The notes: generated by a model not told the origin, from the sequence alone. 64,000 nt of DNA from JAKACA01 sp050008715 (GCA_050008715.1 JBEKMC010000010.1:18821-82820); one strand, 5' to 3'; shown: positions 1-8,852, counted from the first letter of the stretch. Program-made: numbers and translations.

Positions 1-616
1 AGAGGTCGACACGCTCGTCACCCTGCTCGGGACCGAGCGCGAGCGCCTCACCGAGACGCTCGGCGCGGCTCTTCGCTACGTCGAGCGCAGCCTGTCGCCG
101 TCGGCTGAGGTGATGTCGGTTGCGGCGAGCGCCACTCGTACGACCCCTGAAGCGCCGGCCCGCGAAGACGGCGACCAGCCCGCGCCCGAGGCCGATACCG
201 AGGCGGACGAGTCTGAAGGCCGAGCAGGTGGAGGCGACGGCGACGGGGCGGCCACTGGCGCCGCCTCTGACGGCGCTGCGGTCCTCGAGGCTCCCTCCGC
301 CACGAGTGAGGCACCGGTCACGGCGCCCGAGACGACCGAGGACGACGGTGACAGGGCCAAGCCTGCGGTCCTCGACGACCTCGAAGCCGCCATCGCCGAG
401 GATGCAGCCGCGGCGGCGCCGACCTATGCGCGCCAATCGGAGCCCGAGCACTACGACTGGGACTCGGTTATCCGCGGCCGGCCCGAGCCGCTGTTCGGGG
501 ACCGGGGGCAGCTCGATCGCCCGAACCTGACCGCCGTGCCCTCGATGGACGAGCCGGCGAAGGACACCGCCTCCACGCGGAGCCGGCGGCGCCGCGGTTC
601 GAACTGGCCGGCTTGA
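1..616 (+). CDS. C-terminal part of a DivIVA-like coiled-coil protein (5' truncated)
   Basis: The reading frame is open from base 2 to the TGA at 614-616, so the gene begins outside the window. The first 35 or so residues are a heptad-like Leu/Glu/Arg stretch that looks like the end of a coiled coil. The rest is a long Ala/Glu/Asp/Pro-rich, probably disordered tail that ends in a basic cluster. In actinobacteria a DivIVA/Wag31 gene often lies just before ileS, the TraR/DksA-like gene, lspA and an RluA-family gene, and the same order follows here. That context is the main reason for the name, because the diagnostic N-terminal DivIVA domain is not in view. A different coiled-coil protein cannot be excluded. 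Confidence 0.5.
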   Translation, partial: EVDTLVTLLGTERERLTETLGAALRYVERSLSPSAEVMSVAASATRTTPEAPAREDGDQPAPEADTEADESEGRAGGGDGDGAATGAASDGAAVLEAPSATSEAPVTAPETTEDDGDRAKPAVLDDLEAAIAEDAAAAAPTYARQSEPEHYDWDSVIRGRPEPLFGDRGQLDRPNLTAVPSMDEPAKDTASTRSRRRRGSNWPA

Positions 617-664
617 GCGGTCGCACCCGCGTGCCATGCCGGGCGAGCTCAGATTGGCACGGGC

Positions 665-3600
665 TCAGGCCGGTGCGGTCACCTCTAACCCGATCTTGAC
701 GGGTGCCTCGGCGCCGCTGGCGCTCGTATCGAGATGGATGGCGTCGGCGAGCACCTGCCCACTCACGTAGTCGAGCCAAGTCGTCACCGCCTCGGCGGTC
801 GCAGGTGACACGCCGAGCCGCAGTGTGATGCGGTCCGAGACGTTGAGCCCCGCATCGCGCCGTGCCTTTTGGATCAGGCGTACGAGGTCGCGCGCCACGC
901 CCTCGGCCTCGAGCTCGTGATCGGTGTCGAGGTCGAGGACGATGAGCCCGTCGCCTCCGGCGAGAACCCGCGAAGCTGCCTCGTCGCGAGGGCGCAACTG
1001 AAGGGCGTACTCTGCAGGGCGCAGCCGGACGCCCGCGACTTCGACGTATCCCTCCGGCGTCCTCGACCATTCGCCCCGGCGCGCAGCCCCGATCACGGCT
1101 TGAGTGGCTCCTCCGAGTCGGGGGCCGAGCACCGACGGCACGATGGCGAGAACCACGTCGGCGAGATCGTGCACTTCGCTCGAGAAGCGCACGTCCTTCA
1201 CATTCAGCTCGCTGGCGATGAGATCTGCCAGGCCCGCCAAACTCTCGTCGGACCGGCCGGCAAGCGTGAGTGATCGCAGCGGGAGCCGGGCGCGTAGTCC
1301 GGCTGCCTTGCGGATGGAGTGCCCCGCAGACGCGACCTCCCGCACGTAATCCATCGACGAGACGAGGGCAGGGTCTTCGGGGAGGTCGCTTGCCCGCGGC
1401 CAGGCGGCCAGGTGGACGCTCCGTTCGCCCGTGAGGCCCCGGTAGACCTCCTCGCTGAGGAAGGGCAGGAACGGCGCTGCGACGCGGCAGGCGACGTCAA
1501 GGACGGTGTGAAGGGTGTCGTAGGCGTCCTGCTTGTCCGCGCGGGCTTCGTGACTTCCATCAGGGCTTGCCGCTGAGCGCCAGAACCGGTCCCGGCTGCG
1601 ACGCACGTACCAGTTCGTGACGGCGTCGAGGAACGACGAGATGGCGCCTGTGGCGCCGGCGAGATCGTTGGCATCCATCGTGGCGGTCACCTGCTCGACG
1701 AGCTGCCGCGCTTTCGCCAGCACGTAGCGGTCGAGGACCCCCCGCTGGTCGGTTCGCCACGTTCCCCGTATCCCGTCGGCGTTCGAGTACAGGCTGAGGA
1801 AGTACCACGTGTTCCAAATCGGGTTGAGGACGAGGCGCACCGGCTCGGCGAGCGCCTTCGCCTCGATGATCCCGTCCTGCCCGCGGAGTACGGGCGAGGA
1901 CAGCAGGTACCAGCGCATTGCGTCGGCTCCGACGGTGGCGAAGACCTCCTCCGGGTCTGGGAAGTTGCGGAGTCGCTTGGACAGCTTGCGGCCGTCGTCG
2001 CCGAGGAGCACGCCGTGGGCGATGCAGGAACGGAACGGCGGCCTGCCGAACAACGCCGTTGCCAGCACGTGCAGCGTGTAGAACCAGCCTCTCGTCTGGC
2101 CGACGTACTCGACGATGAAGTCCGCCGGGAAGTGATCCTCGAAGCGCTGCCGGTTCTCGAAGGGATAGTGCAGCTGGGCAAACGGCATCGAGCCGGACTC
2201 GAACCAGCAGTCGAGCACGTCGGGGATGCGGCGCATGGTGGAGCGTCCGGTCGGGTCGTCCGGGTTGGGGCGGGTGAGCTCGTCGATGGCCGGCCGATGG
2301 AGGTCGTCCGGCCTCACCCCGAAGTCGCCCTCGAGCTCGTCCAGGCTGCCATAGACGTCGACGCGCGGCCACAGTGGGTCGTCGCTCTTCCACACGGGGA
2401 TGGGAGCCCCCCAGAAACGGTTCCGGCTGATGCTCCAGTCCCGCGCACCCTCCAGCCACTTGCCGAACGCGCCTTGGCCGATGTGAGCAGGCGTCCAGGC
2501 GATCTGACGATTCAGCGCCACCATGTCGTCCTTGAGCGCCGTCACTCGTACGAACCACGAGCTCACAGCCTTGTAGATGAGGGGCGTGTCCGTACGCCAG
2601 CAGTGCGGGTAGCTATGGGTGTACTCCTCGGCCCTGAGCAGTGCCCCTTGGCCGGCGAGGCGCTCGATGATGGCGGCATTCGCCTCGAAGACCTGTACAC
2701 CGCTGTAGTCGGGCACATCCTCGGTGAAGCGGCCGTGCTCGTCCACGGGGCAGATGACGGCGATCCCGGCGGCCTCGCAGGCATGTTGGTCGTCCTCGCC
2801 GAAGCCGGGTGCCATCTGCACGATGCCAGTGCCCTCGTCGGTGACGACGAAATCGGCGCCGAGGACGGTGAAGGCGCCGGGGGCGTCTTCGAAGTACGGG
2901 AACAGGGGCCGGTACTTCCTGCCGACGAGGGCGGCGCCGTTCACGTGGGCGACTGCGGTGGCACCCTCGAGCTCGTGTGCGTAACCGGCTAGGCAAGCCG
3001 TGCCGACGACGAGACGCTCCGTGCCGCCCACTCCGGCACGCTCGAGCACCGTGTAGTCGAGGTCCGGGCCCACTGCCACGGCCAGGTTGGAGGGCAGCGT
3101 CCATGGTGTGGTGGTCCATGCCACGAGCCGCAAGGGCCCGGACACGACGTCGTCCGGCGCTCCCGCCCCTGTCGCCGAACCCGGCTCGAGGTCGAACAGC
3201 ACGGTCACGGCCGGATCGGTGCGGTCGCGGTAGGAGTCGTCCTGGCGGGTCTCGAAGTTGGACAGCGGCGTCTCGCACTCCCAGCAGTACGGCAGGACCC
3301 GGTAGCCCTCGTAGGCCAAGCCTTTCTCGTAGAGCTGACGGAAGGCCCAGAGGACGCTCTCCATGTAGCTGAGGTCCATCGTCCGGTAGTCGTTCTCGAA
3401 ATCGACCCAGCGGGCCTGACGGGTGACGTATCGCTCCCAGGAGTCCGTCGTGCGTTGCACGATGTCGCGACAGGCGGCGTTGAACCGGTCGACCCCGTAC
3501 GCAGTCACGGCTTTGTGGCCCGAGACGCCCAGCTCACGCTCGGCTTCCATCTCCGCCGGCAGGCCATGGCAGTCCCACCCGAAACGCCGTTCGACCCTCC

Positions 3601-3874
3601 GACCGCGCATCGTCTGGTAACGGGGCACGGCATCTTTCACGAATCCGGTCAGCAAGTGCCCGTAGTGGGGAAGGCCGTTCGCGAACGGAGGTCCGTCATA
3701 GAACACGAACTCGGTGTCAGGCGGATGGAGCTCGACTGATGCCTCGAAGGTGTGGTCGTCACGCCAGAACTCCAGCGTCTCGGCTTCGAGGGCGGCATAC
3801 CCGGGTTGGGCAGGGACTTCTGGATACGTCGCCGCGAGTGAGCGGCCGGGTCGGCGGGCGGCCGGGTCTGGCAT
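665..3874 (-). CDS. ileS: Isoleucine--tRNA ligase, eukaryotic-like type 2
   Basis: This class I aminoacyl-tRNA synthetase charges tRNA-Ile with isoleucine in the cytosol and edits misactivated valine. The 1069-residue protein has the HIGH motif as HYGH at residues 70-73 and the KMSKS motif as KLSKR near residue 630. The sequence around them (GLPHYGHLLTG, then KRLRNFPDPEEVF) is the pattern of the eukaryotic-like IleRS2 branch, not that of the common bacterial enzyme. The large editing domain lies between about residues 200 and 400 and a long anticodon-binding region follows. The gene points against its neighbours. No Shine-Dalgarno is visible, and a TACGCT hexamer at 3881-3886 sits 6 bases from the ATG, so the mRNA may be leaderless. 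IleRS2 enzymes are commonly mupirocin-tolerant. Confidence 0.96.
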   Translation of the reverse strand: MPDPAARRPGRSLAATYPEVPAQPGYAALEAETLEFWRDDHTFEASVELHPPDTEFVFYDGPPFANGLPHYGHLLTGFVKDAVPRYQTMRGRRVERRFGWDCHGLPAEMEAERELGVSGHKAVTAYGVDRFNAACRDIVQRTTDSWERYVTRQARWVDFENDYRTMDLSYMESVLWAFRQLYEKGLAYEGYRVLPYCWECETPLSNFETRQDDSYRDRTDPAVTVLFDLEPGSATGAGAPDDVVSGPLRLVAWTTTPWTLPSNLAVAVGPDLDYTVLERAGVGGTERLVVGTACLAGYAHELEGATAVAHVNGAALVGRKYRPLFPYFEDAPGAFTVLGADFVVTDEGTGIVQMAPGFGEDDQHACEAAGIAVICPVDEHGRFTEDVPDYSGVQVFEANAAIIERLAGQGALLRAEEYTHSYPHCWRTDTPLIYKAVSSWFVRVTALKDDMVALNRQIAWTPAHIGQGAFGKWLEGARDWSISRNRFWGAPIPVWKSDDPLWPRVDVYGSLDELEGDFGVRPDDLHRPAIDELTRPNPDDPTGRSTMRRIPDVLDCWFESGSMPFAQLHYPFENRQRFEDHFPADFIVEYVGQTRGWFYTLHVLATALFGRPPFRSCIAHGVLLGDDGRKLSKRLRNFPDPEEVFATVGADAMRWYLLSSPVLRGQDGIIEAKALAEPVRLVLNPIWNTWYFLSLYSNADGIRGTWRTDQRGVLDRYVLAKARQLVEQVTATMDANDLAGATGAISSFLDAVTNWYVRRSRDRFWRSAASPDGSHEARADKQDAYDTLHTVLDVACRVAAPFLPFLSEEVYRGLTGERSVHLAAWPRASDLPEDPALVSSMDYVREVASAGHSIRKAAGLRARLPLRSLTLAGRSDESLAGLADLIASELNVKDVRFSSEVHDLADVVLAIVPSVLGPRLGGATQAVIGAARRGEWSRTPEGYVEVAGVRLRPAEYALQLRPRDEAASRVLAGGDGLIVLDLDTDHELEAEGVARDLVRLIQKARRDAGLNVSDRITLRLGVSPATAEAVTTWLDYVSGQVLADAIHLDTSASGAEAPVKIGLEVTAPA

Positions 3875-4062
3875 GGCACCAGCGTATTCGCGCCCGTCCC
3901 GGCGTCGTCCCGGCCGCAGGTCGCCGCCACCAGGGAATGACGTGGGTCACGTCTTGGTTATCCTCGCGCACCGCTCTGCGATAGTTACGGAGGTCGTTGG
4001 CTCGCCCTGACCGCCGGAGTATCGTCAGGCACCCTTCCTCGGGAGAGGAGACCCGAACACCT

Positions 4063-5172
4063 ATGGCGACTACCACGAGCTCGACGACACCGGCGAACCC
4101 GTCGGCCAAGAAGGCAGCCGGCCCGGCTCGCAAGACGGCTGCCAAGCAGGCCGAGGCACCAAACGGTCCGGCAACAGTCCCCACCGGCAAAGCCAGTGCC
4201 GGCGGGAGCAAAGGCACGCCGGAGAAGCTGCCGACGGCGACGCGGGTGACGACTGGGTCGAAAGCCACCGCCAAAGCCGGCGCGGACGCCGGAAAGCAGC
4301 CGGCCAAGGCGAGCGCCAAAGCAAGCGCCAAGGTTCCCGCCCCCAGCACTGCCAAGGCGGCGGCCTCCAAGACCGCAGGCACGAAGACTGTCGGAGGGAC
4401 CAAGCCGGCTGCCACGAAGCCGGCTGCCACGAAGCCGACCGCCACGAAGCCGGCTGCCACAAAGCCAGCTGCCACGAAGCCGGCGGTCACGAAGCCGGTT
4501 GCTACGAAGCCACCCGCCACAAAGCCAGCTGCCACGAAGCCGGCGGTCACGAAGCCGGCGGTCACGAGGGCGGCCAAGGCAACGGGCGCCGCCACAAAGG
4601 ACCCTCACGCGTCGTCGACCGGCACGGAAGCGCCCGCGAAGGACGCGCCCCCGAAGGAGACATCCGCCGCTCCCACCACCGAGAGCCAAGAGGCGAAGAC
4701 GTCCACGGCGGCCGGTTCGGCTCACGCCCCGGCGAGATCCGGCTCCGGTCTGCTCTCGTCCCGAAGGCGCGACCTGCCACAACGACGCACGGAGGGTTAC
4801 ACCGAGGAACGATTCATCAATCATCAGCGCCAGGCGCTGCAAACCGAGCGTGCGACGTATCTCGAGCAGGCCAAGAGCCTTCGGGCGGAGGCAGAGTCCC
4901 TCGTCGAGGAGATGGAGCCCGGCGACATCCAGTTCGACGACGAATCAGGCGAGGGTGGCACGGTCACGGTCGATCGTGAGCGCGATCTCGCTCTGTCGGC
5001 GCAGGCGCTCGTCGCCGTCGACGAGATCGATCACGCGCTCGCGAAGATGGCGACGAACACGTACGGCATCTGCGAGAGCTGTGGACGCCTGATCCCGAAA
5101 GCCAGGCTCGAAGCGCTCCCGTACGCCCGCCTTGACATCGACTGCAAGAGCGGAGGGCTGTCGCGACGTTGA
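4063..5172 (+). CDS. TraR/DksA-type zinc-finger protein with histone-H1-like Lys/Ala/Pro N-terminus
   Basis: The last 120 or so residues of this 369-residue protein are a TraR/DksA-like module: a coiled coil from about residue 245 and a C-terminal zinc finger. DksA-family proteins bind in the secondary channel of RNA polymerase and alter initiation. The N-terminal two thirds are Lys/Ala/Thr/Pro-rich with about eleven ATKPA repeats (residues 113-168), like histone H1 or AlgP-type DNA-binding tails. The finger reads CESCG, then DIDC: the third of four expected Cys ligands is Asp. I chose the ATG at 4063 because GGGAGAGGAG lies 12 bases upstream; a TTG at 3997 is also preceded by GGAGG and would add 22 residues. 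The stop overlaps the lspA start. Confidence 0.85.
   Translation: MATTTSSTTPANPSAKKAAGPARKTAAKQAEAPNGPATVPTGKASAGGSKGTPEKLPTATRVTTGSKATAKAGADAGKQPAKASAKASAKVPAPSTAKAAASKTAGTKTVGGTKPAATKPAATKPTATKPAATKPAATKPAVTKPVATKPPATKPAATKPAVTKPAVTRAAKATGAATKDPHASSTGTEAPAKDAPPKETSAAPTTESQEAKTSTAAGSAHAPARSGSGLLSSRRRDLPQRRTEGYTEERFINHQRQALQTERATYLEQAKSLRAEAESLVEEMEPGDIQFDDESGEGGTVTVDRERDLALSAQALVAVDEIDHALAKMATNTYGICESCGRLIPKARLEALPYARLDIDCKSGGLSRR
4399..4569 (+). repeat. 15-bp tandem repeats encoding ATKPA units
   Basis: About eleven imperfect copies of a 15-base unit (consensus GCCACGAAGCCGGCT) lie inside the TraR/DksA-like gene. Each copy encodes Ala/Val-Thr-Lys-Pro-Ala, so gain or loss of a unit keeps the frame. 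The basic, proline-spaced product resembles DNA-compacting tails of histone H1-like bacterial proteins. Confidence 0.9.
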
Positions 5173-5720
5173 CGGGCGAGCCGTCGCCTCGCGGCAGGCG
5201 CGTTCGCAGGGTCGCGGCAGTCGTCGCGATCGCAGCCCTCGTCGTCGCATTCGACCAGGTCACGAAGTCCCTCGCGGTCAGCCGCCTCCGGACCCACGAC
5301 GTGCACGTGATCGGGCCGTTCTCGTTCCGGCTCGCCTACAACACCGGCGTCGCCTTCTCGCTCGGCACCGGGCTCACCGGTCCCATCGTGATCATGGCGG
5401 TCGTACTCGTCGTCGCCATTGCCTGGTTGGCCCGCGGGGTTCCCACCATGATGGCAGCCGTCGCCTTCGGGCTCGTCCTCGGCGGCGCCGTCGGGAACTT
5501 GTCGGACCGAGTGTTCAGGGGTGGCGGCGGCGGTGTCGTGGACTTCATCTACACGCGGTTCTGGCCGACGTTCAACGTTGCGGACTCGTGCATCGTCGTC
5601 GGGTGTTTCCTGCTCGCGATCGCTTTCGCCCGCGCCGGGCACCCCGCCCGACCCCCCGAAGGCGCCTCGGCGTCGTCGCTCGACATGGCGCCACCGCCGA
5701 GCCCCGGAGAGCCCGGGTGA
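5169..5720 (+). CDS. lspA: Lipoprotein signal peptidase (signal peptidase II)
   Basis: This membrane aspartic protease cuts the signal peptide from prolipoproteins after their Cys has been lipidated. The 183-residue protein has four hydrophobic segments and both catalytic aspartates: D113 in GNLSDRV and D139 in FNVADS. The signature FDQVTK follows the first membrane helix. It starts with TTG at 5169, overlapping the previous stop (TTGA), and its own stop overlaps the next start (GTGA), so translation of the three genes is probably coupled. Several lipoproteins in this window (10020, 18668 and the broken gene near 37 kb) would be its substrates. The C-terminal 25 residues are Pro/Ser/Ala-rich and poorly conserved. 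Confidence 0.95.
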   Translation: MTGEPSPRGRRVRRVAAVVAIAALVVAFDQVTKSLAVSRLRTHDVHVIGPFSFRLAYNTGVAFSLGTGLTGPIVIMAVVLVVAIAWLARGVPTMMAAVAFGLVLGGAVGNLSDRVFRGGGGGVVDFIYTRFWPTFNVADSCIVVGCFLLAIAFARAGHPARPPEGASASSLDMAPPPSPGEPG

Positions 5721-6661
5721 CGACGGAGTCGTTCGTCGTGCCGGCTGCCCTTGCAGGTGAGCGCCTCGACCGGGCCTTGGCCCTGCTCACCGGTCGGCCC
5801 AGGGCCGACATCGGCCGGGCCATCGCAGCTGGTGGTGTGACGATCGCCGGCGAGCCGGCGCAACAACGCAGCCGTCATCTGAAGGCCGGCGAGCACATCT
5901 CGGTAGTGATCGAACAGCTTGCCGACGTGATCGTCGAGGCCGTGGCGGCGGGGCACGGAGAGGTTGCCTTCGAGGTCGTCTACGACGATGCAGATGTGAT
6001 CGTGGTCGACAAGCCGGTCGGTCTCGTCACCCACCCGGGCGCCGGCGTACACGCCAGCACGCTCGTCGGCGGTCTGCTCGACCGCTATCCGGAGCTCGCA
6101 CAACTCCCGTTGCAAGGTTGCGGCTCTCCGGAACGGCCCGGCATCGTGCACCGTCTCGACAAGGAGACCTCCGGCCTGCTCGTCGTCGCTCGCTCGCCAC
6201 GCGCCTTCCGTTCTCTCACCGAACAGCTCGCCGCACGCACGGCAAAGCGCACCTACCTGGCGCTTGCGCTCGGGACTCTGGGAGCTGCGCACGGCGTCAT
6301 CGACGCCCCCATCGGGCGTTCTGGACGGGATCCCACCAGGATGGCCGTCGCCAACGCCGGCAGAGCGGCGCGGACGTCGTACACCGTGCTTCGGCGCTTA
6401 ACCGAGCCACTCGAGGCGACGGAGCTGGAGCTACACCTCGAGACGGGCCGCACGCACCAGATCCGGGTGCATCTTGCCGCCATTGGACATCCGGTGCTCG
6501 GCGATGGCCGCTACGGCGGAGCGCGGCGATCGTCGGGCGTGACCCGGTTGATGCTGCACGCGCTGAGGCTGGGTTTCTTGGCACCGGGCAACGGGGAGCC
6601 GCTGGAGTTCGAGGTGCCGCCGCCCGACGAGTACGTCGTCTCGATAGGGCGCTTCACCTGA
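5717..6661 (+). CDS. RluA-family 23S rRNA pseudouridine synthase (RluD-like)
   Basis: It isomerises uridines in RNA to pseudouridine; the RluC/RluD group acts on 23S rRNA. An S4 RNA-binding domain covers roughly residues 10-75 and the catalytic domain about 90-300. The catalytic aspartate is D148 in HRLDKETSGLL. The GTG at 5717 overlaps the lspA stop by four bases and gives 314 residues, the usual family length. The lspA-RluA-family pair is a very common bacterial gene order. The exact target uridines cannot be read from the sequence. Confidence 0.93.
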   Translation: MTTESFVVPAALAGERLDRALALLTGRPRADIGRAIAAGGVTIAGEPAQQRSRHLKAGEHISVVIEQLADVIVEAVAAGHGEVAFEVVYDDADVIVVDKPVGLVTHPGAGVHASTLVGGLLDRYPELAQLPLQGCGSPERPGIVHRLDKETSGLLVVARSPRAFRSLTEQLAARTAKRTYLALALGTLGAAHGVIDAPIGRSGRDPTRMAVANAGRAARTSYTVLRRLTEPLEATELELHLETGRTHQIRVHLAAIGHPVLGDGRYGGARRSSGVTRLMLHALRLGFLAPGNGEPLEFEVPPPDEYVVSIGRFT

Positions 6662-6669
6662 GAGGGTTC

Positions 6670-7497
6670 TCAGGCGGCGTCGTTGACGCCTTCGACCTCC
6701 GGCTGCTCAGCGAGGAAGGCGAGTGCGGACGCCTCGATCCGCCGAACGCGGCGCACGCCGATCCCGAGGGAACGGGCGGTCGACTCGAGAGAGGCGGGAG
6801 GGGTGCCGTCTAGGCCGAAACGCAATCGCACGACCGACTGCTCGAGCTCCGGCAGGCGATCGATGGCGGCGTCGAGGCGACTCAGGCTGATGGAGTGGAC
6901 GAGGTCCTCTTCGAAGGGCACGTCATCCGCCGCAACCACGTCGCCGAGCGTGGCAGTCGCCTCACTCGTGAGCGGCTGGTCGAGGCTGGCTACGACGCGA
7001 GGGAGTCTCGCCTGGTCAGGGTCGCCTTCCAGCTCTGCTGCGAGCGCGTCCTCCGGAAGGCGGATCGCCCGTCCCTTGGACTGCACAGCCCGCTGGAGCG
7101 CCTGACGGATCCACCACGTGGCATACGTCGAGAAACGGAAACCCTTGCGCCAGTCGAACTTCTCGACCGCGCGCATCAAGCCGAACGTCCCTTCCTGCAC
7201 GAGGTCGACCAGGTCGACACCGCGGCCCTGGTACCGGCGCGCCCAGTGCACGACGAGGCGGAGGTTCGACCCGATCATCTGCTGACGGGCCTCCTCGTCG
7301 CCGAGCTCGATCCTCTTTGCGAGCTCAACCTGGGCGTCAGCGCTGAGCAGGGGGTATTTACCCAGGTCGTCGAGGAACAGGCGCATCAGATCGGGCGCGT
7401 TGGAGCCGCTTCCGCCCACACCTCTCTCAGGCGACGTCGTCTCTCCTGCGGAGTACTCGGTAGTGGAATTCGCGGGAATTTTCGGCTCTCCTCTCAT
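6670..7497 (-). CDS. RNA polymerase sigma-70 family factor (group 2-like)
   Basis: This is a 275-residue sigma factor without the acidic region 1.1 of the primary sigma. Region 1.2 starts near DLMRLFLDDLGKYPLL. Region 2 is well conserved (SNLRLVVHWARRYQGRG, then KGFRFSTYATWWIRQA), which fits recognition of a TANNNT -10 element. Region 3 is divergent, and region 4 carries LPELEQSVVRLRFGL followed by the -35-binding helix-turn-helix. It most resembles the HrdB/SigB group of alternative vegetative sigmas. The ATG at 7497 is chosen; an in-frame GTG at 7506 adds three residues. The gene converges on the pseudouridine synthase with only 8 bases between the stops and is divergent from the phosphatase gene. 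Confidence 0.9.
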   Translation of the reverse strand: MRGEPKIPANSTTEYSAGETTSPERGVGGSGSNAPDLMRLFLDDLGKYPLLSADAQVELAKRIELGDEEARQQMIGSNLRLVVHWARRYQGRGVDLVDLVQEGTFGLMRAVEKFDWRKGFRFSTYATWWIRQALQRAVQSKGRAIRLPEDALAAELEGDPDQARLPRVVASLDQPLTSEATATLGDVVAADDVPFEEDLVHSISLSRLDAAIDRLPELEQSVVRLRFGLDGTPPASLESTARSLGIGVRRVRRIEASALAFLAEQPEVEGVNDAA

Positions 7498-7579
7498 CGT
7501 TTCCACTCGTTACTCAGTACACAACACCCCAAGGCGCCGGCTCATTCCGACCTCGCCCGCGGGTAACCTACGCGCCCTG

Positions 7580-8233
7580 ATGTCCGCTGAGTCCGTCCAG
7601 CTCGACCCATTCTCGCAGACGGGTGTGTCACGGCACTCGCAGTCCGGTGCGAAACACGTCCCGGGCAGGGTTTTCCTCGTCCGGCACGCCGCCACGGAGT
7701 GGAGCGCGGTCGGTCGTCACACGGGTCTTACGGATCTGCCGCTGCTCCCGGACGCCGAGGAAGCAGCTCGGGCACTGGGCCGCCGACTCGAGCACCTGCG
7801 GCCGCTGCTGGTGCTCTCGAGTCCCCTGCTCCGCGCCGTCGAGACGTGCCGGCTGGCGGGTTTCGGCGACGAGGTCGAGACGTCCCACCTGCTGCTCGAG
7901 ATGGACTACGGCGACTACGAGGGCCTGACGACCGCCCAGGTCCGCGAGGCGCGCCCCGGTTGGGACCTGTTCAGGGACGGCTGTCCCGGCGGCGAGACGA
8001 TCGAGGATGTCGGCAAGCGAGTCGACTTGCTCCTGGAGCGACTCGTCAGCGATCGGGGGCTCGCCGACGGCGACGTCGCCCTCTTTGCCCACGGGCACGT
8101 TCTCCGGGTCCTCACGGCCCGTTGGCTCGGCCTCGAGGCAGCCGAGGCGCGACGGTTCGCGCTCGCGGCCGCCAGGATTGGAGTCCTCGACTGGGAGCAC
8201 GAGTGGACCGTGGTCGGGGGCTGGAACCACTAG
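7580..8233 (+). CDS. Histidine phosphatase family protein (phosphoglycerate mutase-like)
   Basis: The 217-residue protein has the branch-1 histidine phosphatase signature: the phospho-accepting histidine in LVRHAATEWS, the acid in LEMDYGDYEGLT and the second catalytic histidine in FAHGHVLRVL. Such enzymes hydrolyse or transfer phosphate on small molecules; the substrate is not predictable. The frame stays open upstream into the divergent sigma gene, so the ATG at 7580 is used. TAACCT at 7564-7569 ends 10 bases before it and no ribosome-binding site is seen, which suggests a short or absent leader. The gene converges on the Rrf2 gene across a strong stem-loop. Confidence 0.85.
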   Translation: MSAESVQLDPFSQTGVSRHSQSGAKHVPGRVFLVRHAATEWSAVGRHTGLTDLPLLPDAEEAARALGRRLEHLRPLLVLSSPLLRAVETCRLAGFGDEVETSHLLLEMDYGDYEGLTTAQVREARPGWDLFRDGCPGGETIEDVGKRVDLLLERLVSDRGLADGDVALFAHGHVLRVLTARWLGLEAAEARRFALAAARIGVLDWEHEWTVVGGWNH

Positions 8234-8255
8234 CGGCCACTCGGTCGGTCGATTC

Positions 8256-8286
8256 GGGCCGCTCGATTGGGTCAGTCGAGCGGCCC
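8256..8286. terminator. Bidirectional stem-loop between convergent genes
   Basis: GGGCCGCTCGA at 8256-8266 pairs perfectly with TCGAGCGGCCC at 8276-8286 around a 9-base loop. It lies between the convergent phosphatase and Rrf2 genes and overlaps the Rrf2 stop. There is no U-tract on either side, which is common for actinobacterial terminators. Confidence 0.6.
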
Positions 8287-8718
8287 GACGGTCGCGAACC
8301 CTCCCCGAGCCCTCGTCACCATGTCCGCCAAGGTGAAGGAATCCAGGTGGTGACGCATGTGCTCGCCCACCTCGGACCAGACGGTCAAGAGCACACACTG
8401 CCCCTCGTGGTCGCAGGCGCCGTTCTCGTGGGGCTGGCCGAAGTCGCCCGCCATGATGGGTCCGTCCACGGCGCTGACGATCTGACCGAGGGTGATCTGC
8501 GCCGGTGGGCGGGCAAGCACATAGCCGCCGCCGACCCCACGCTTCGATCGAACGAGGCCGGCGCCCTTGAGGGCGAGGAGGATCTGCTCGAGGTACGGCT
8601 GCGGCAACCCGGTGCGCTCGGCGATGTCGCGAACCGAGGTCGGTGGGGCTTCACCCGCCCTCAAGGCGAGCGAGAGCAGCGCACGGCTGGCGTAGTCGCC
8701 CCTCGTCGAGACCTTCAC
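8272..8718 (-). CDS. Rrf2-family transcriptional regulator
   Basis: The 148-residue protein has an N-terminal winged helix-turn-helix (KVSTRGDYASRALLSLA, then GLPQPYLEQILLALKGAGLVRS) and the glycine-rich wing GVGGGYVLARPP typical of Rrf2 proteins. Members such as IscR, NsrR and RsrR sense Fe-S cluster state, NO or redox. Two cysteines in ACDHEGQCVL, five residues apart, match the first pair of the family's cluster ligands; the third Cys is not obvious, so cluster binding is uncertain. It starts with GTG, and TAGCAT at 8725-8730 ends 6 bases upstream, so the mRNA is probably leaderless. Confidence 0.9.
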   Translation of the reverse strand: MKVSTRGDYASRALLSLALRAGEAPPTSVRDIAERTGLPQPYLEQILLALKGAGLVRSKRGVGGGYVLARPPAQITLGQIVSAVDGPIMAGDFGQPHENGACDHEGQCVLLTVWSEVGEHMRHHLDSFTLADMVTRARGGFATVGPLD

Positions 8719-8790
8719 GTCCCCATGCTACGGCGCGCCCCGGCGTCGCCCCCGGCCGACCCGCTGCGGGCGGCTCCTCACCACGAGATC

Positions 8791-8852
8791 GGGATGGTCA
8801 CGGCGAAATGCGGATGAATCACGACGAAACGGGAATCGTCACAACGAAGTGG
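8791..8852. repeat. Three imperfect ~20-bp tandem repeats
   Basis: Three copies of a 20-21-base unit (roughly GGATNGTCACGRCGAAATGC) run head to tail between the Rrf2 and DMT genes, and the last copy contains the stop of the DMT gene. Their role is unknown; the copies may reflect slippage near the repetitive 3' end of the neighbouring gene. Confidence 0.6.

Noticed and set aside
2015..2992. Plus-strand frame inside ileS
   Set aside because: Antisense of conserved synthetase sequence with no ribosome-binding site.
3875..4062. T-box riboswitch upstream of ileS
   Set aside because: Actinobacterial ileS genes often have one, but I find no AGGGTGGNACCGCG-like antiterminator or specifier stem in these 188 bases, and the gene is the type 2 form with a start-proximal -10 hexamer.
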